NCBI GenBank assembly: GCA_964633285.1
Contig: CAZWGA010000012.1
Coordinates: 45,355-109,354, forward strand
Direction of reading: 5' to 3'
Length of the DNA: 64,000 nucleotides
DNA from: 20CM-2-55-15 sp964633285
GTDB taxonomy: Bacteria > Acidobacteriota > Terriglobia > 20CM-2-55-15
The notes under the pieces are model-generated. The model saw nothing but the letters and a program-made list of their open reading frames with translations, ran no database searches and had not been told where the DNA came from. The stretch's first letter is position 1, and each line of letters begins with the position of its first letter. Of this stretch, positions 1 to 10,800 are shown one piece after another. A program made the translations under genes and the position numbers.

Positions 1-753
1 CTGCGTGGCTTTGCCTTTGGGCCGCGGCAGCGTCTTCAGCGGGAATTCGAAAGTGTCCGTTTTGCTGAGATTGATCGAACTCAGATATCTGCCGAGAGTG
101 ATCTGGCCGGCCGCCGGCGGCCCCGGCTTATCAACGTTCTCGACGGGCCGCATCCATGGATGCATGGGTGACGAGTTGTTCGTGTGCAGCGTCATTCGCT
201 GAACGGCTTCGGCCATCTCGTCAGTGTTGAAGCGCGAAAACATCACGCGCTGCAACGGATGACAATTGACGCAGCCGGCAAGCTGCAGTTTTTGCTCCGG
301 CGTGCCGGGCACGCTCATCAGCCATTCTCCATTGGACAGTTGCGCGGCAAGTTTCGTTGTGCTGCCGACTTTGTTGAGTTGCAAATCCAGGGACGCGGAT
401 TGCGGCGTCAAATCAATTGAGGTTTTAGGCAGTTCGTATCCCACAGCCCGGATGCTGATCGCGTATTTGCCCGGCTTGAGACGCTCAATCGGAAAGCGGT
501 ACTGCCCCTGAGCGTTGCTGACCACCCAGACAGTGATGTTCGAGCCGTCTTTCTTTGCGCCAACGAGCACTCCTTCCATCGCTCCTTCGGCCGATGACGA
601 CACTTTTCCCGTCAATACCGAAGGAGCCGGGCTTTGCCCAAAAGCAAAGCCCGCGGCAAGGACAACAAGAAGGAGTGTGTAACCCAGACCCCGCCATGCG
701 CGGCGCGGCGCGGCCAGGCCAGTCCCACGATCTGTTGCACTCTTCAGGCGCAT
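1..753 (-). CDS. Secreted carboxypeptidase-regulatory-domain / cytochrome c protein, 3' end outside window
   Basis: The minus-strand frame is open from an ATG at 753 to the window edge (251 codons, no stop), so the gene is partial. The N-terminus has a hydrophobic signal segment ending near FAFGQ (about residues 24-40). A carboxypeptidase-regulatory-like beta-sandwich (about 45-125; TGKVSSSAEGAMEGVLVGAK, then QGQYRFPIERLKPGKY) follows. A single c-type heme site, CVNCH, lies near residue 162. In acidobacteria this architecture usually continues into a virginiamycin-B-lyase-like beta-propeller; that part would lie outside the window and is inferred. The start is 14 bases after the stop of the Oar-like receptor gene, so both are probably cotranscribed. 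Expected location is the periplasm or outer surface; the substrate is unknown. Confidence 0.72.
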   Translation of the reverse strand, partial: MRLKSATDRGTGLAAPRRAWRGLGYTLLLVVLAAGFAFGQSPAPSVLTGKVSSSAEGAMEGVLVGAKKDGSNITVWVVSNAQGQYRFPIERLKPGKYAISIRAVGYELPKTSIDLTPQSASLDLQLNKVGSTTKLAAQLSNGEWLMSVPGTPEQKLQLAGCVNCHPLQRVMFSRFNTDEMAEAVQRMTLHTNNSSPMHPWMRPVENVDKPGPPAAGQITLGRYLSSINLSKTDTFEFPLKTLPRPKGKATQ

Positions 754-767
754 GTTTCTCTCCCGGC

Positions 768-3700
768 TCAGAAGACCAGCTTCAATCCGAATTGAATCTC
801 CCGATTATGCGTGCTCGTTGTTGTGATTCTTCCGCCCGCATCGTTGTACGAACCGTCCTGAAGGATCGGTTGAGTGTTCGGTTGTCCAAGGTTCGTGTGA
901 TTGAGCACGTTGAAGAATTCCGCGCGGAACGTCAGGTTTGCATTCTCCTTCAAGTTGAATCGCTTGAAAAGCGCAGCGTCGAAGTTCACAAGGCGCGGTC
1001 CGATGACGGTGTTCCTTCCCAGGTTCCCAAGGAAGCCTGGAACCGGAGTTTTCAATCCAAGCGGATTCGGCAGCGCGAACGCATACGGATCGAACCAATG
1101 CTCGGCGGTTCCCAGCTTGATCCCGTTTGTGCCGATGCCTTCAGTTGGATTCAAGCTCCTGCCGGGAACCAGATCCGGGCGGTCCGCGGCGCCCGAGTTA
1201 CCGGTTCGTGAATAATCGAACATCAGTTGCGGAGTCAGAGGTTGTCCCGACATGACCAGCGATGTTCCGGAAATTTCCCATCCGTGAAGCAGGGTTGACG
1301 CCACGCGGCTCGAAAACCGGAAAGGCAAAGGATAGTTGATGCTCGATGAGAAAACGTGCGTGGCGTCGTGAGCTGCACGTCCCCAATCACGGGCTGAATC
1401 ATCCGGATCGAGCGCGGTCGTTGCGTCGCGCTGTCCATTGTCGTTCATGTTCAAGCCGCCCTGCTGATCCATTACCTTCGAGAAAGTGTAGGCAGCCGTA
1501 TATGTCACGCCGGACGCGCCTTGTCGAATCGCTTTGAGCTGCAGACCGTTGTAGTGCGAGTTGCTGTCGTTCGTTTTCGTTCGGATGCGATCCCAGTTAG
1601 GATTCCGGCGCGTGATTGTGAGTGTGTTGCACGCCGCTGCCGGACTCGGACCGAAGCAATTCGCCGCCGTTGTGTTTCTCGCGGGATACCACTTTTGCCC
1701 GTTCACGATTTCGTAGTTCGGATAATTGAGCTGAATGTAGCGAGTGATGTGCCGGCCCTGCGAACCGACATACGAGATCTCGAACATGCTCCGCTGTCCT
1801 ACCTGTTGCTGAATCGTGAGACTGTAATTGTATTTGGTGCCGGCGGGCATGGTCGGCCAGATGGGCTCCATTTGAACAGCAGCCAGATTGGAAAGCGTGA
1901 GCAACGGAGCGATGTTTGGGAACGTGGAAGCCAGCGCGGCTGTGTCGCGTACTCGAAGCCGGTGATAGAACGGCGGGTACTTCGAGGTTTGCTGGTTGAA
2001 GGCAAACGGAACGACCAGATCGTGATAAATGCCGAATCCGGCCCGGACTACGCGCGTCGCCTTTTTGTTGGTCTGCCACGCGAAGCCGATTCGAGGCTGG
2101 AAATTCTTATCGAGAGTTTTGAAAAACGCACCGATTGCCGGATAGACCGTCTCCTTCGCATCATTAATACTGAGCAGGTTCGATACCTGATTGTTCGAAT
2201 CCTTTGGATCGGTCGTTGTCTCCCAGCGAAGGCCGAGATTCAAGGTAAAACGCGAATTCATTTTCCAGTCATCCTGCGCATAGAATCCGAGCATCGTTTG
2301 CCGGATGCCTTTGTATCCGCTTTCACCGATCGGCACGCCTCCGTAGAGCTGCGGTTTACCCAGAATGAGATCTTCGATGTTTTGAAATGTGTATTGACCC
2401 CTTACTTCCGACTGAACGGTGTTGTTGTTCTGAATCCGCTTCACGACGCCGCCGAATTTGAAGCTGTGAGCGTTCTTGAGATACGTTACGTCGTCGCCGA
2501 ACTCCCAGAGGTTGTAAACCCAGAGCCGGGGATAGTTGGTTTCCGATCCGACATCGCCGATTGTAGGTGTTCCTCGTTCCTCGCCGACCGTCATCGTTCC
2601 CATGATCTGGCCCGGTACGAATGTGAGGTTCCTCGCGAGGTCCGAAGTTGCCAAGGCATCCTGAAATTGCGCGGACCGATTGAACGCCACGCGAAATGCA
2701 TTCAGGAAGTTCGGCCGAAAGCCTGTCGTGCCCTGGATTGTTGCAAATTGCCGGCGGGCCCGCGTCTGATTCTCGATGTTGCCGACAACTTTTGGAGCCG
2801 TGCTGCTGTCGTCGTCAAATTGATACCGGCCGAAGATATTGGTTGAACTTGTGATCTGATGATCGATTCGGCCCATGAAGAAATCCTGACGCACAACACT
2901 GTTCGGCGCGCCGCTGAATTCCCCGATGTACAAGTCATCACCGGTAGCCCGGTTCTTGAAGATCGTGCCGTTGGGATCTGGGTAATACTGAAGGTAGGGA
3001 ACCATCCTGGGATTCGGCGTTACGGTGTAGGTTCCATACGATCCGCTGCTGTTAATGGGAGTGCCTGGGCAAAGCCGCGCCGCTTCGCTCCCGGCCACGC
3101 GGTTCGCGGGCGCCACGCAGGGAAGAGTGCCGCGCTTGGCGGCTGCCGTCGGTACGACGGCAATGGTGGTATCGCTTCTGGCCTGCCGGAATCCTTCATA
3201 CGCGCCGAAAAAAAACGTCTTGTCCTTTGCGACCGGCCCTCCCAGAACGCCGCCGAATTGATTCCGCCGGAATGGCGGCAGATCGGCCTTGCCGTCGCCG
3301 TCCCGGTCTTTCAAGTCGAAAATAGTGCGCGCATCGAACGCGCTGTTCCGCAGGAATTCAAACAGACTGCCGTGCAATGCATTGGTCCCGCTTCGAGTGA
3401 CTGCCGACACGACTGCGCCGGAAGCCCGGCCGTATTCCGCGCTGAAGGTTGTCGCGACGATTTTGAATTCCTTGATCGCGTCCACACCCAGATTGGTGCC
3501 GGCGGACCCTCCGGGCGTTGAATTCGACGAATCATTAACGTCCGTGCCATCGAGCAAAAAACTGTTCGAGTAACTGCGCGCGCCGGCGACGCTGAATTTG
3601 TTGGAGCCGGATCCGCTGTTAAAGTCGGCCTGGGCCGTTCCATATTTCACCACGCCGGGAATCGTGTAAGCCAACGTGTCCCAGCTTCGGTTGTTGAGCG

Positions 3701-4133
3701 GCATTTCGCGGATGGTGCGGTCATCGACCAATCCTCCCATGTTCGCGTTGGTCAATTCCACCAGCGGCGCCTCTCCCTTGACCTCCACAGTCTGAGCGAC
3801 TGTTCCGACCGACAGCGCGAAGTCGATGACGGCTTCACGGCCCACCGTCAGCGCGATACCGGAGTGCACCTGAATTTGAAATCCAGGCAGTTGTGCCGTT
3901 ACCTGATAGTTGCCCAGACCCAGTGCCGGCGCGGAATACCGTCCCGCTTCATTCGTCGTGACTGAACGGGAAATTCCCGTGTCCTGATTCTGTACAGCAA
4001 TGCTCACGCCCGGAAGAACTGCGCCGCTGGCATCGCGGACGGTTCCCGAGATTGTCGCTGTGTTGACCTGTGTCCAGGCTGGTTGGGCATACAAAGTAAA
4101 ACCCAGGAGCAACAGAAATAGATTCCGGCTCAT
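768..4133 (-). CDS. Oar-like TonB-dependent receptor with N-terminal carboxypeptidase-regulatory domain
   Basis: A very large outer-membrane protein of 1121 residues. I start it at the ATG at 4133 because GGAGG lies four bases upstream; an in-frame ATG six codons earlier lacks such a site. A signal peptide (about 1-22) is followed by a carboxypeptidase-regulatory-like domain (about 25-110; SGTVRDASGAVLPGVSIAV), a plug-like segment (about 115-240, with the tract REMPLNNRSW) and a long beta-barrel ending in LKLVF, the terminal aromatic residue typical of outer-membrane barrels. This is the expanded acidobacterial Oar/TonB-like family, thought to take up or bind large glycans or peptides; the ligand cannot be read from sequence. 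The downstream gene, a secreted cytochrome/carboxypeptidase-domain protein, follows after 14 bases. Confidence 0.9.
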   Translation of the reverse strand: MSRNLFLLLLGFTLYAQPAWTQVNTATISGTVRDASGAVLPGVSIAVQNQDTGISRSVTTNEAGRYSAPALGLGNYQVTAQLPGFQIQVHSGIALTVGREAVIDFALSVGTVAQTVEVKGEAPLVELTNANMGGLVDDRTIREMPLNNRSWDTLAYTIPGVVKYGTAQADFNSGSGSNKFSVAGARSYSNSFLLDGTDVNDSSNSTPGGSAGTNLGVDAIKEFKIVATTFSAEYGRASGAVVSAVTRSGTNALHGSLFEFLRNSAFDARTIFDLKDRDGDGKADLPPFRRNQFGGVLGGPVAKDKTFFFGAYEGFRQARSDTTIAVVPTAAAKRGTLPCVAPANRVAGSEAARLCPGTPINSSGSYGTYTVTPNPRMVPYLQYYPDPNGTIFKNRATGDDLYIGEFSGAPNSVVRQDFFMGRIDHQITSSTNIFGRYQFDDDSSTAPKVVGNIENQTRARRQFATIQGTTGFRPNFLNAFRVAFNRSAQFQDALATSDLARNLTFVPGQIMGTMTVGEERGTPTIGDVGSETNYPRLWVYNLWEFGDDVTYLKNAHSFKFGGVVKRIQNNNTVQSEVRGQYTFQNIEDLILGKPQLYGGVPIGESGYKGIRQTMLGFYAQDDWKMNSRFTLNLGLRWETTTDPKDSNNQVSNLLSINDAKETVYPAIGAFFKTLDKNFQPRIGFAWQTNKKATRVVRAGFGIYHDLVVPFAFNQQTSKYPPFYHRLRVRDTAALASTFPNIAPLLTLSNLAAVQMEPIWPTMPAGTKYNYSLTIQQQVGQRSMFEISYVGSQGRHITRYIQLNYPNYEIVNGQKWYPARNTTAANCFGPSPAAACNTLTITRRNPNWDRIRTKTNDSNSHYNGLQLKAIRQGASGVTYTAAYTFSKVMDQQGGLNMNDNGQRDATTALDPDDSARDWGRAAHDATHVFSSSINYPLPFRFSSRVASTLLHGWEISGTSLVMSGQPLTPQLMFDYSRTGNSGAADRPDLVPGRSLNPTEGIGTNGIKLGTAEHWFDPYAFALPNPLGLKTPVPGFLGNLGRNTVIGPRLVNFDAALFKRFNLKENANLTFRAEFFNVLNHTNLGQPNTQPILQDGSYNDAGGRITTTSTHNREIQFGLKLVF

Positions 4134-4232
4134 GAACCCTCCGAAAGGCATCTGAGTTGTTTGTTATCGGTTTTCAGGTGCCCTTAGGATGCTCTGTTCG
4201 GGCTTTCGTGACAACGATTTTTCGGTTGTGGG

Positions 4233-4295
4233 GTCAGACCCCTCGTCTCCCGATTTTTTGTGTAGAGCCCCCAAAACCGTACCGAGGGGTCTGAC
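4233..4295. repeat. Inverted repeat of the GTCAGACCCC type
   Basis: A 13-base arm, GTCAGACCCCTCG (4233-4245), is matched by its exact reverse complement at 4283-4295, with a 37-base spacer. It lies in the gap between the receptor and the DinB gene, inside no convincing reading frame. Palindromes with a GGGGTCAGACCCC core are dispersed REP-like elements in many soil bacteria and are often mobilised by REP-associated tyrosine transposases; no such transposase is in this window. The structure could also act as a weak transcription barrier between the two minus-strand genes. Confidence 0.6.
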
Positions 4296-4308
4296 TCCAG
4301 GACGGATC

Positions 4309-4842
4309 TCAGTGTTGAGGAAACTGCGGAGCCGTTTTGGTCTCGTTGATTTGTTGGGTGTGACGCACGGAGTGGCCGGCCAGCGTAACCAGCCATTGGT
4401 GGCCATCGAGAGGACCGAATGCGGGATGAGGCATGGAGCGCCGTCGAAAGTCCGGCGGTAAAGACTCCATCAGGTCGAGAATTCTGCGCCGCGTGACGGC
4501 CAGGCGGGCCAGGGAATTGGCGAGAGGCTCGCCTGTGGGATGCACCACTTCGGGCGCGTTAAATTTGGACGAACGATCCGTGATTTTCCCGAACAGCGCT
4601 GCTTCCGAACCGGATGGCGCGGCCGCGCTTGCCGGTTCCCCAGCGAGCATTTGAGAAATTCTTGCAATGATCCGCTCCTCCACGATAGCAAGATGTTCGA
4701 CAATGCCGGCGATGGACCATGCATTCTGAGAGGGCTTGAATGCCAGTTGATCCTGAGACAGCCCGGTGACGGCGGCGTTCAGGCCTTCGCGCGACTTTTC
4801 CAGAAACTGAACCACTTCATTTTTTTCCTGTGTCGAATACAT
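4309..4842 (-). CDS. DinB family protein
   Basis: A 177-residue protein of the DinB/YfiT-like four-helix-bundle superfamily, usually metal-binding and sometimes thiol-transferase or damage-induced, with no fixed reaction for most members. The N-terminal helix carries the family pattern WSIAGIVEHLAIVEERI (about residues 40-60), and the third helix has GHSVRHTQQI near the C-terminus, supplying the histidines that normally bind a divalent metal. I start at the ATG at 4842 because CAGGAG lies nine bases upstream; the longer frame would need a GTG 24 bases earlier. It follows glgC by 33 bases on the same strand and may be cotranscribed with it, but no functional link is evident. Confidence 0.8.
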   Translation of the reverse strand: MYSTQEKNEVVQFLEKSREGLNAAVTGLSQDQLAFKPSQNAWSIAGIVEHLAIVEERIIARISQMLAGEPASAAAPSGSEAALFGKITDRSSKFNAPEVVHPTGEPLANSLARLAVTRRRILDLMESLPPDFRRRSMPHPAFGPLDGHQWLVTLAGHSVRHTQQINETKTAPQFPQH

Positions 4843-4875
4843 GTTTTTATCTCCTGGACGTTGCACAATTCGGCG

Positions 4876-6099
4876 TCAGACGCCGGCGAAACGATAGCCT
4901 TTCGAAATAACGACGATGCCGCGATCGGAAACAGTAAAGCGCGCGGCGTCTCGCGCCGCGTCAAAGCCGATGCGTTCGCCCGGCGGGATGACAACGTGCT
5001 TGTCGATGATACACCGCTGCAGTTGCGCTCCTTCACCGACCGTGACTCCGGGAAAGAGCAGTGAATGCTCAACGAGCGCGCCTTCTTCGACGCGAACATT
5101 CGGAAACAGAATCGCGTGCTTGAGTGTCGCGCCCACGACCAGGGTGCCCGACGCGAGCATGCAGTTGACGATTTCGGCTTCGCGGCCCGACTTGCCGTGC
5201 ACGCTTCGAGCCGGAGGATGCTGTCCTTCGTACGTTCGGATCGGCCAGTCGCCCTGATAAAGGTCGATTGCCGGCATCGGTTCCAGCAAATCCATATTCG
5301 CTTCGTAGTACGCATCGATGGTGCCCACGTCACGCCAGTACCTGTCCGCCGTTACGCGGCCGCTGGTTCCGCCGAAGCGATACGCGGTCACACGGTGTGT
5401 CTGCACGACGGATGGAAGAATGTCTTTTCCGAAGTCATGAGAAGAATCGCGATCGTGATCCTCGTGAAGCAGCCTGGCCAGCAGGTTGATCGAAAAAACG
5501 TAAACACCCATCGATGCGAGTGCATGCCTCGGATCGCCTGGAATGGCGGGCGGTATTTCGGGCTTTTCCTGAAAAGAAAGAATGCGGTCCGTTTTGTCCA
5601 CCGTCATGACTCCGAATGAACTTGCTTCATCGAGTCCGACCGTCAGGCAGGCAACCGTTAATTCGGCGCCGGAGTCGTGATGGTGCTGCAGCATTGCTGC
5701 ATAATCCATTCGATAGATGTGATCGCCCGACAAAATGAGCACATATTCCGCGCCGCTTCGTTCAAGCAGATAAAGATTCTGGTACATGGCATCCGCCGTG
5801 CCGCTGTACCACGATTCTCCGGTGCGCATCTGCGGCGGAACCGGCGTGATGTATTCCTCCAGCTCGGGGTTATAAACCGACCAGCCGTCACGCAAATGTT
5901 TCTGGAGTGAATGCGATTTGTACTGCGTGAGCACAAGAATGCGGCGCAATCCGGAATGAAGACAATTGCTGAGCGTGAAATCGATAATCCGATACCGCCC
6001 TCCGAAAGGCACTGCGGGCTTGGCCCTTTCAGCAGTCAAAGGATGGAGGCGGGATCCGATTCCACCGGCGAGGATGACACTGATTGTCTTCTCAAGCAT
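4876..6099 (-). CDS. glgC: Glucose-1-phosphate adenylyltransferase (first copy)
   Basis: A 407-residue ADP-glucose pyrophosphorylase. It makes ADP-glucose from ATP and glucose-1-phosphate, the committed step of bacterial glycogen synthesis. The N-terminal nucleotidyltransferase signature VILAGGIGSRLHPLT (about 8-22) with AKPAVPFGG is intact. The sugar-nucleotide core motif LSGDHIYRMDY follows near residue 120, and FQEKP near 170. The C-terminal third has hexapeptide left-handed-helix repeats (VRVEEGALVEHSLLFPGVTV). Length is normal for bacterial GlgC. A second, divergent paralogue lies at 31043-32278; neither has other glycogen genes beside it. The gene begins 62 bases after the allophanate hydrolase gene and is probably a separate unit. 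Confidence 0.93.
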   Translation of the reverse strand: MLEKTISVILAGGIGSRLHPLTAERAKPAVPFGGRYRIIDFTLSNCLHSGLRRILVLTQYKSHSLQKHLRDGWSVYNPELEEYITPVPPQMRTGESWYSGTADAMYQNLYLLERSGAEYVLILSGDHIYRMDYAAMLQHHHDSGAELTVACLTVGLDEASSFGVMTVDKTDRILSFQEKPEIPPAIPGDPRHALASMGVYVFSINLLARLLHEDHDRDSSHDFGKDILPSVVQTHRVTAYRFGGTSGRVTADRYWRDVGTIDAYYEANMDLLEPMPAIDLYQGDWPIRTYEGQHPPARSVHGKSGREAEIVNCMLASGTLVVGATLKHAILFPNVRVEEGALVEHSLLFPGVTVGEGAQLQRCIIDKHVVIPPGERIGFDAARDAARFTVSDRGIVVISKGYRFAGV

Positions 6100-6161
6100 G
6101 CGCAGAGTTCACCACAAAGCGAGCGTGTTGGACAAATTCCTTTGTAAGTAGAATTTTGTAA

Positions 6162-7895
6162 CTAGCTTTTCCGGGCGAGATAGTTGCGCCAGCCTCCGAG
6201 ACTCGTTATTTCCACCGCATCGTTCAAAGCGGCCGGTTCGCATACAAAACCCTTTACGCTGGCGCCGTCTTCAAGGGTTACAGTTCCAATAGCCAGTGGC
6301 GCCGGAATCTTAGCAACAAAGCTTCCGAAGCCGTTTTCCGGAACGGCCCAGACTTCCACCTCGATGCCACTCCCGCTGAATTGTGCATCGCGAACGAGGC
6401 CGGGTTTCGGCGGAACTGTTTTCAGAGCAAACAGCCGGTAGCCGGCGGCCGTGCGGCACGTTCGGATCAGTTGCGCGCCGCGATCCACGAGTTGATGGTT
6501 CAGCGGTTGCCCGCTCAGGTGCGCTCCAGCGACCGCAAGTAAAACACAACCGGGAGCCACAGGTTTAGCCGGCGGTTCTCCGAGATAGCGAGTCGAAAGC
6601 GCGAGCAGGGCTTCATCCTGAAATGCTCGCCCGATAAAAGAAACTCCGAAGGGAAGACCATCGCTGCGAAATCCCGCCGGCACCGCGACAGCGGCAAGGT
6701 CCATCAGATTGACGAAATTCGTGTAAAAGCCCAGATTCGAATTGAGCTGAACCGGATCGGCCGCGACAGCTTCCTTTCTGTAAATCGTGCCGGTCGTGGG
6801 TAACAGCAGAACGTCGGCTTTCGCCCATTCCTCTTCAGCGCGCTGCTTCAGCGCTTCCAGCCGATAAACACTCTTGTAGGCATCTACCGCGGAATACTTT
6901 AAAGCCCCGAGAATGATGTTCCTGACGACTTCATTCACTCCTTCGGAGTGGAGCTGCAGAAACTCCCCGACGGCCGCATATCGTTCCGCGACCCATGGAC
7001 CCGAGTACAGCAGCTCAGCGGCTTCACGAAAAACATTGAAGTCGATCCTGACGGCAGTACTTCCCAGACTCTCCACGCGGTCGATCGCTTTTTGATATAG
7101 GGAACGCGCTTCCGCGTCTCCGAAGAACTTGAGCTGCGAATCATCCGGAATTCCCACACGAAAACGGGTGTTCAACCATGGCGCGGCTCCCGATCCGGCT
7201 GGGAACCTTCGGGAATAAGGATCGTCCGGATCGAACCCGCGCGCCACTTCCCAGACTGTGTTGGCATCGGATGCAGCCTTTGCAAAGATCGAAACACAGT
7301 CAAGCGAGCGGCATGCCGGCACGACGCCGCTTGCGCTGAGCAGTCCTCGAGTCGGTTTCAATCCGATAAGATTGTTGAACGCGGCCGGCACTCGTCCTGA
7401 ACCTGCGGTATCCGTTCCAAGTGAAAAGGCGCTGAGCTCCTTTGCGACTGCGACTGCAGAGCCCGAGCTCGAACCTCCCGACACGTAGCGCGAATCGTAA
7501 ACACTCGAGCAGGCGCCATACGGTGAGCGTGTACCGACCAGTCCCGTTGCAAACTGATCCATGTTCGTCTTGCCGATGAGAATCGCGCCGGCCTGCAGCA
7601 ACCGATCCACGACGAATGCGGTGCGTGCCGGTGCGTACGCAAACGAGGGACATCCCGCAGTCGTGTTCATTTCCGCGACGTCGAAGTTGTCCTTCACCGC
7701 AAACGGAATGCCCCCAAGCGGTAATAAAATGTCGATCGAAGCGGCGCGCTCGATGGCGGTGTGCTCATCGGCGAGAGAAATCCAGATGGGTCTTTCGCCT
7801 TCGCTCCGAATTCTCGCAAAGATGTTTTCAATGACACCGGCAGGCGACGCCGCACCGGACAGGTATTTGTTGCGCAGATCACCGATGGTCATCAT
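6162..7895 (-). CDS. atzF: Allophanate hydrolase (AtzF type)
   Basis: The 577-residue enzyme hydrolyses allophanate to ammonia and carbon dioxide, the last step of the ATP-dependent urea or guanidine pathway. The amidase-signature triad is visible with normal spacing: Lys68 in IPFAVKDNF, cis-Ser142 in SGGSSSGSA and nucleophile Ser166 in GTDTAGSGR. The C-terminal domain (about 450-577; GAHLSGQPLNHQL, PPKPGLVR, GGWRNYLA) is the one specific to AtzF/DUR1,2 enzymes and separates it from ordinary amidases. The start at 7895 overlaps the carboxylase stop as ATGA, showing translational coupling; the next codon is also ATG. It is the last gene of the eight-gene operon. Confidence 0.92.
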   Translation of the reverse strand: MMTIGDLRNKYLSGAASPAGVIENIFARIRSEGERPIWISLADEHTAIERAASIDILLPLGGIPFAVKDNFDVAEMNTTAGCPSFAYAPARTAFVVDRLLQAGAILIGKTNMDQFATGLVGTRSPYGACSSVYDSRYVSGGSSSGSAVAVAKELSAFSLGTDTAGSGRVPAAFNNLIGLKPTRGLLSASGVVPACRSLDCVSIFAKAASDANTVWEVARGFDPDDPYSRRFPAGSGAAPWLNTRFRVGIPDDSQLKFFGDAEARSLYQKAIDRVESLGSTAVRIDFNVFREAAELLYSGPWVAERYAAVGEFLQLHSEGVNEVVRNIILGALKYSAVDAYKSVYRLEALKQRAEEEWAKADVLLLPTTGTIYRKEAVAADPVQLNSNLGFYTNFVNLMDLAAVAVPAGFRSDGLPFGVSFIGRAFQDEALLALSTRYLGEPPAKPVAPGCVLLAVAGAHLSGQPLNHQLVDRGAQLIRTCRTAAGYRLFALKTVPPKPGLVRDAQFSGSGIEVEVWAVPENGFGSFVAKIPAPLAIGTVTLEDGASVKGFVCEPAALNDAVEITSLGGWRNYLARKS

Positions 7896-10800
7896 GAGTT
7901 CACTCGAAGGGTTGCAAGATTCTGCCCGGCCGTTACAATGCCGCCTCGCGCGCAATGAACGACTTCGACAACGCCGTCCGCAGGCGCCACGACCACGAAT
8001 TCCATTTTCATGGCTTCGAGAACGATGACGCGCTCTCCCGCGCCGACGCGTTGTCCCGGTTCGACCGCGATTTGCCAGACACTCGCCGTCATCGGAGATC
8101 GTACGGCTTCGCAGCCTTGAGGAATTCGTGTTGCCGTTGCTGCCGGTGAGGTTTCGAGAGGTTCGACAAATTCCTCCTGACCCGCCGCCGCCCAGCGTTC
8201 GCGTTCCGCGACGAAGGCTTCATGCTGCCGCTCTTTGAATTCGGCTGCCTCGCGCGAGGTTTTCCGCAGCAGTTGTTGATACGTGTTCCAACTGAAATCG
8301 GAGTGTTCGATCTTCGGCGAATATTTTCCGTGCGGAAACGCATCGCGCATTTCAAGCAACTCATCCGCGGAGACCGGAAAGAATCGAATCTGGTCGAAGA
8401 ACCTCAACAGCCAGGGAGTGCCGGGAACGAATTCCCTGGTGCTTCGATGTGTGTTCCACATCTGGACCGTGCGTCCAACGAATTGATAACCGCCCGGGCC
8501 TTCCATTCCGTAAACGCAGAGGTAAGCGCCGCCGATGCCGACGGAATTCTCAGCCGTCCACGTCCGGGCGGGATTGTATTTGGTCGTGACGAGGCGATGC
8601 CTGGGATCGAGAGGCGTCGCGACTGGAGCGCCAAGGTAAACATCGCCGAGGCCCAGCACGAGATAGCTTGCATCGAAAACAATCCGGTAAACGTCGTCGA
8701 TCGAATCGAGCCCGTTGATACGCCGGATGAATTCAATATTGCTGGGACACCACGGCGCATCGGGCCGGACCGACTGCATGTATTTGCGAATTGCAAGTTG
8801 CGTCGCGGGATCATCCCATGAAAGCGGAAGATGCACCGTTCGAACCGGCAGGCTGGTGTTCCCCGAATCCTGAAGCATTTCAGTGCACGCTTCCATGCAC
8901 GCGATCAGCTCTTCACGCGCAAGAATCCGGCTGTCGTAGTGAATCTGGAGCGAGCGGATTCCCGGAGTGACATCGATAATGCCCGGCAGATATTGCTGCC
9001 GCAAAATGCGTTCGAGTTGATGAACGCGGAATCGAAGGTTGAGATTCAGAACGTTCGGGCCGATCTCGATGAGCAGGTAACGATCTCCGGATGCCCGGTA
9101 GACGGTGTCGCCGTTCGAATGAAGAATGCATGGTTCGTCATTCACGCGCTCGAACCGGACCGTGTCGCCCGGACGAAGCTGGCCGAGCTTCCAGAGTTCG
9201 TCGTCCGCAATAACCAGCGGACACACAAAACCGCCGAGGCTGGGGCCGTCGGGACCGAGGAGTACCGGCATATCGCCGGTGAAGTCCATCGCGCCGATGG
9301 CATACGCATTGTCGTGAATGTTCGAAGGATGAAGTCCGGCTTCACCTCCGTCTCGACGGGCCCATTTTGGTTTTGGACCGATCAGGCGGACACCGGTTCG
9401 ATCCGAGTTGTAGTGGACTTTCCACGGCGTTGAGAAAATTGTTTCGATGTCTTCATCCGTGAAGAAGTCGGGAGCGCCGTGCGGACCGTACGTCGCGCCG
9501 ATGTTCCACTCGTTTGAATAGATGGGAACCGGCAGGTCGCAGGGAGACACTCGTTTGAGGAGCGGAGTCTGGGCTTCCGCCTTTCCCCATCGCAGCATGT
9601 CACCTGCCTGGATCGTTCGTCCCGCGTGGCCGCCGAACTTTCCGAGAATGAAAGTCGACCGGCTGCCGAGATATTGGGGGACATCAATCCCTCCACGCAC
9701 TGCAATGTAGGCGCGAGCTCCATGTTGCGCCGAGCCGAGCCGAAGTTCAGCTCCGGCGGCGACCTCAATCGTCTCCCAGCATGAAACCGGTTGGCCGTCG
9801 AGGCAGGCATGCATGTCGGCGCCGGTTATCGCGATGACGGCATCGGAATGGAAACGCAGTGACGGCCCCGTCATCGTGCATTCCAGCGCGGCCGCTGAAT
9901 CCGGATTACCAACGAGATGATTGGCGCAACGGAATGCAAGCGAGTCCATCGGACCCGACGGAGGCACACCGGCGTGCCAGTATCCAAGACGTCCCGGATA
10001 ATCCTGAACCGTCGTCTGCATGCCGGCGTCGATCACTTCAATAGCGCGTGGCTGATAGTCACAATGTCCCAGGAAACTCGTCGAAAAACCGCCGGTAAGA
10101 AACCGCTGGTCGGCGACGACGCTGCGGAGGTAATCCAGATTCGTCTCAAGTCCATCAAATCGCGCCTCCGCGAGGGCTTGCTGCAGGCTATCAACAGCGG
10201 CGGCGCGGCTTTCGGCGCGCACGATGATTTTCGCCAGCATCGGATCGTAGAACGGAGTGACTTCAGTGCCGCGCTGTACCCAGGTTTCACATCGGGCATC
10301 ATCCGGCAAGACGACTTCCGTCAAAACGCCCGCGCTCGGCCTGAAATCGTGCGACGCATCCTCGGCGTAGATGCGGACCTGAATGGATGCTCCTGACGGC
10401 GCCGGCCGCAGTTGCTGTAGTGGAGCCAGTTCGCCGGCTCCGAGCCGCACCATCCATTCGACAAGGTCGACGCCGGTGACTTCCTCGGTCACGCCATGTT
10501 CAACCTGCAGCCGTGTATTGACCTCGAGAAAAAAGAAGTCTTCGCGATCGGAGTCGTACAGGAACTCGACCGTTCCTGCGGATCGATATTTCACCGCGCG
10601 CGCAAGATGCTCTGCGCGTTCCCAGAGTTGTTGCCGGACTGCCGCGCTCAATCCCGGCGCCGGTGTTTCTTCGATGACCTTTTGATTGCGCCGCTGTGCC
10701 GAGCAATCGCGCTCTCCCAGCGCAATGACATTGCCTGCGCCGTCGCCAAAAATCTGCACTTCAATATGGCGCGCGTTTTCGACGTAGCGTTCCAGATAAA

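Noticed and set aside
1521..2846. 441-codon plus-strand frame inside the first receptor gene
   Set aside because: It is the complement of a strongly supported receptor; it has no start signal, repeats or domain match, and its composition is that of a shadow frame.
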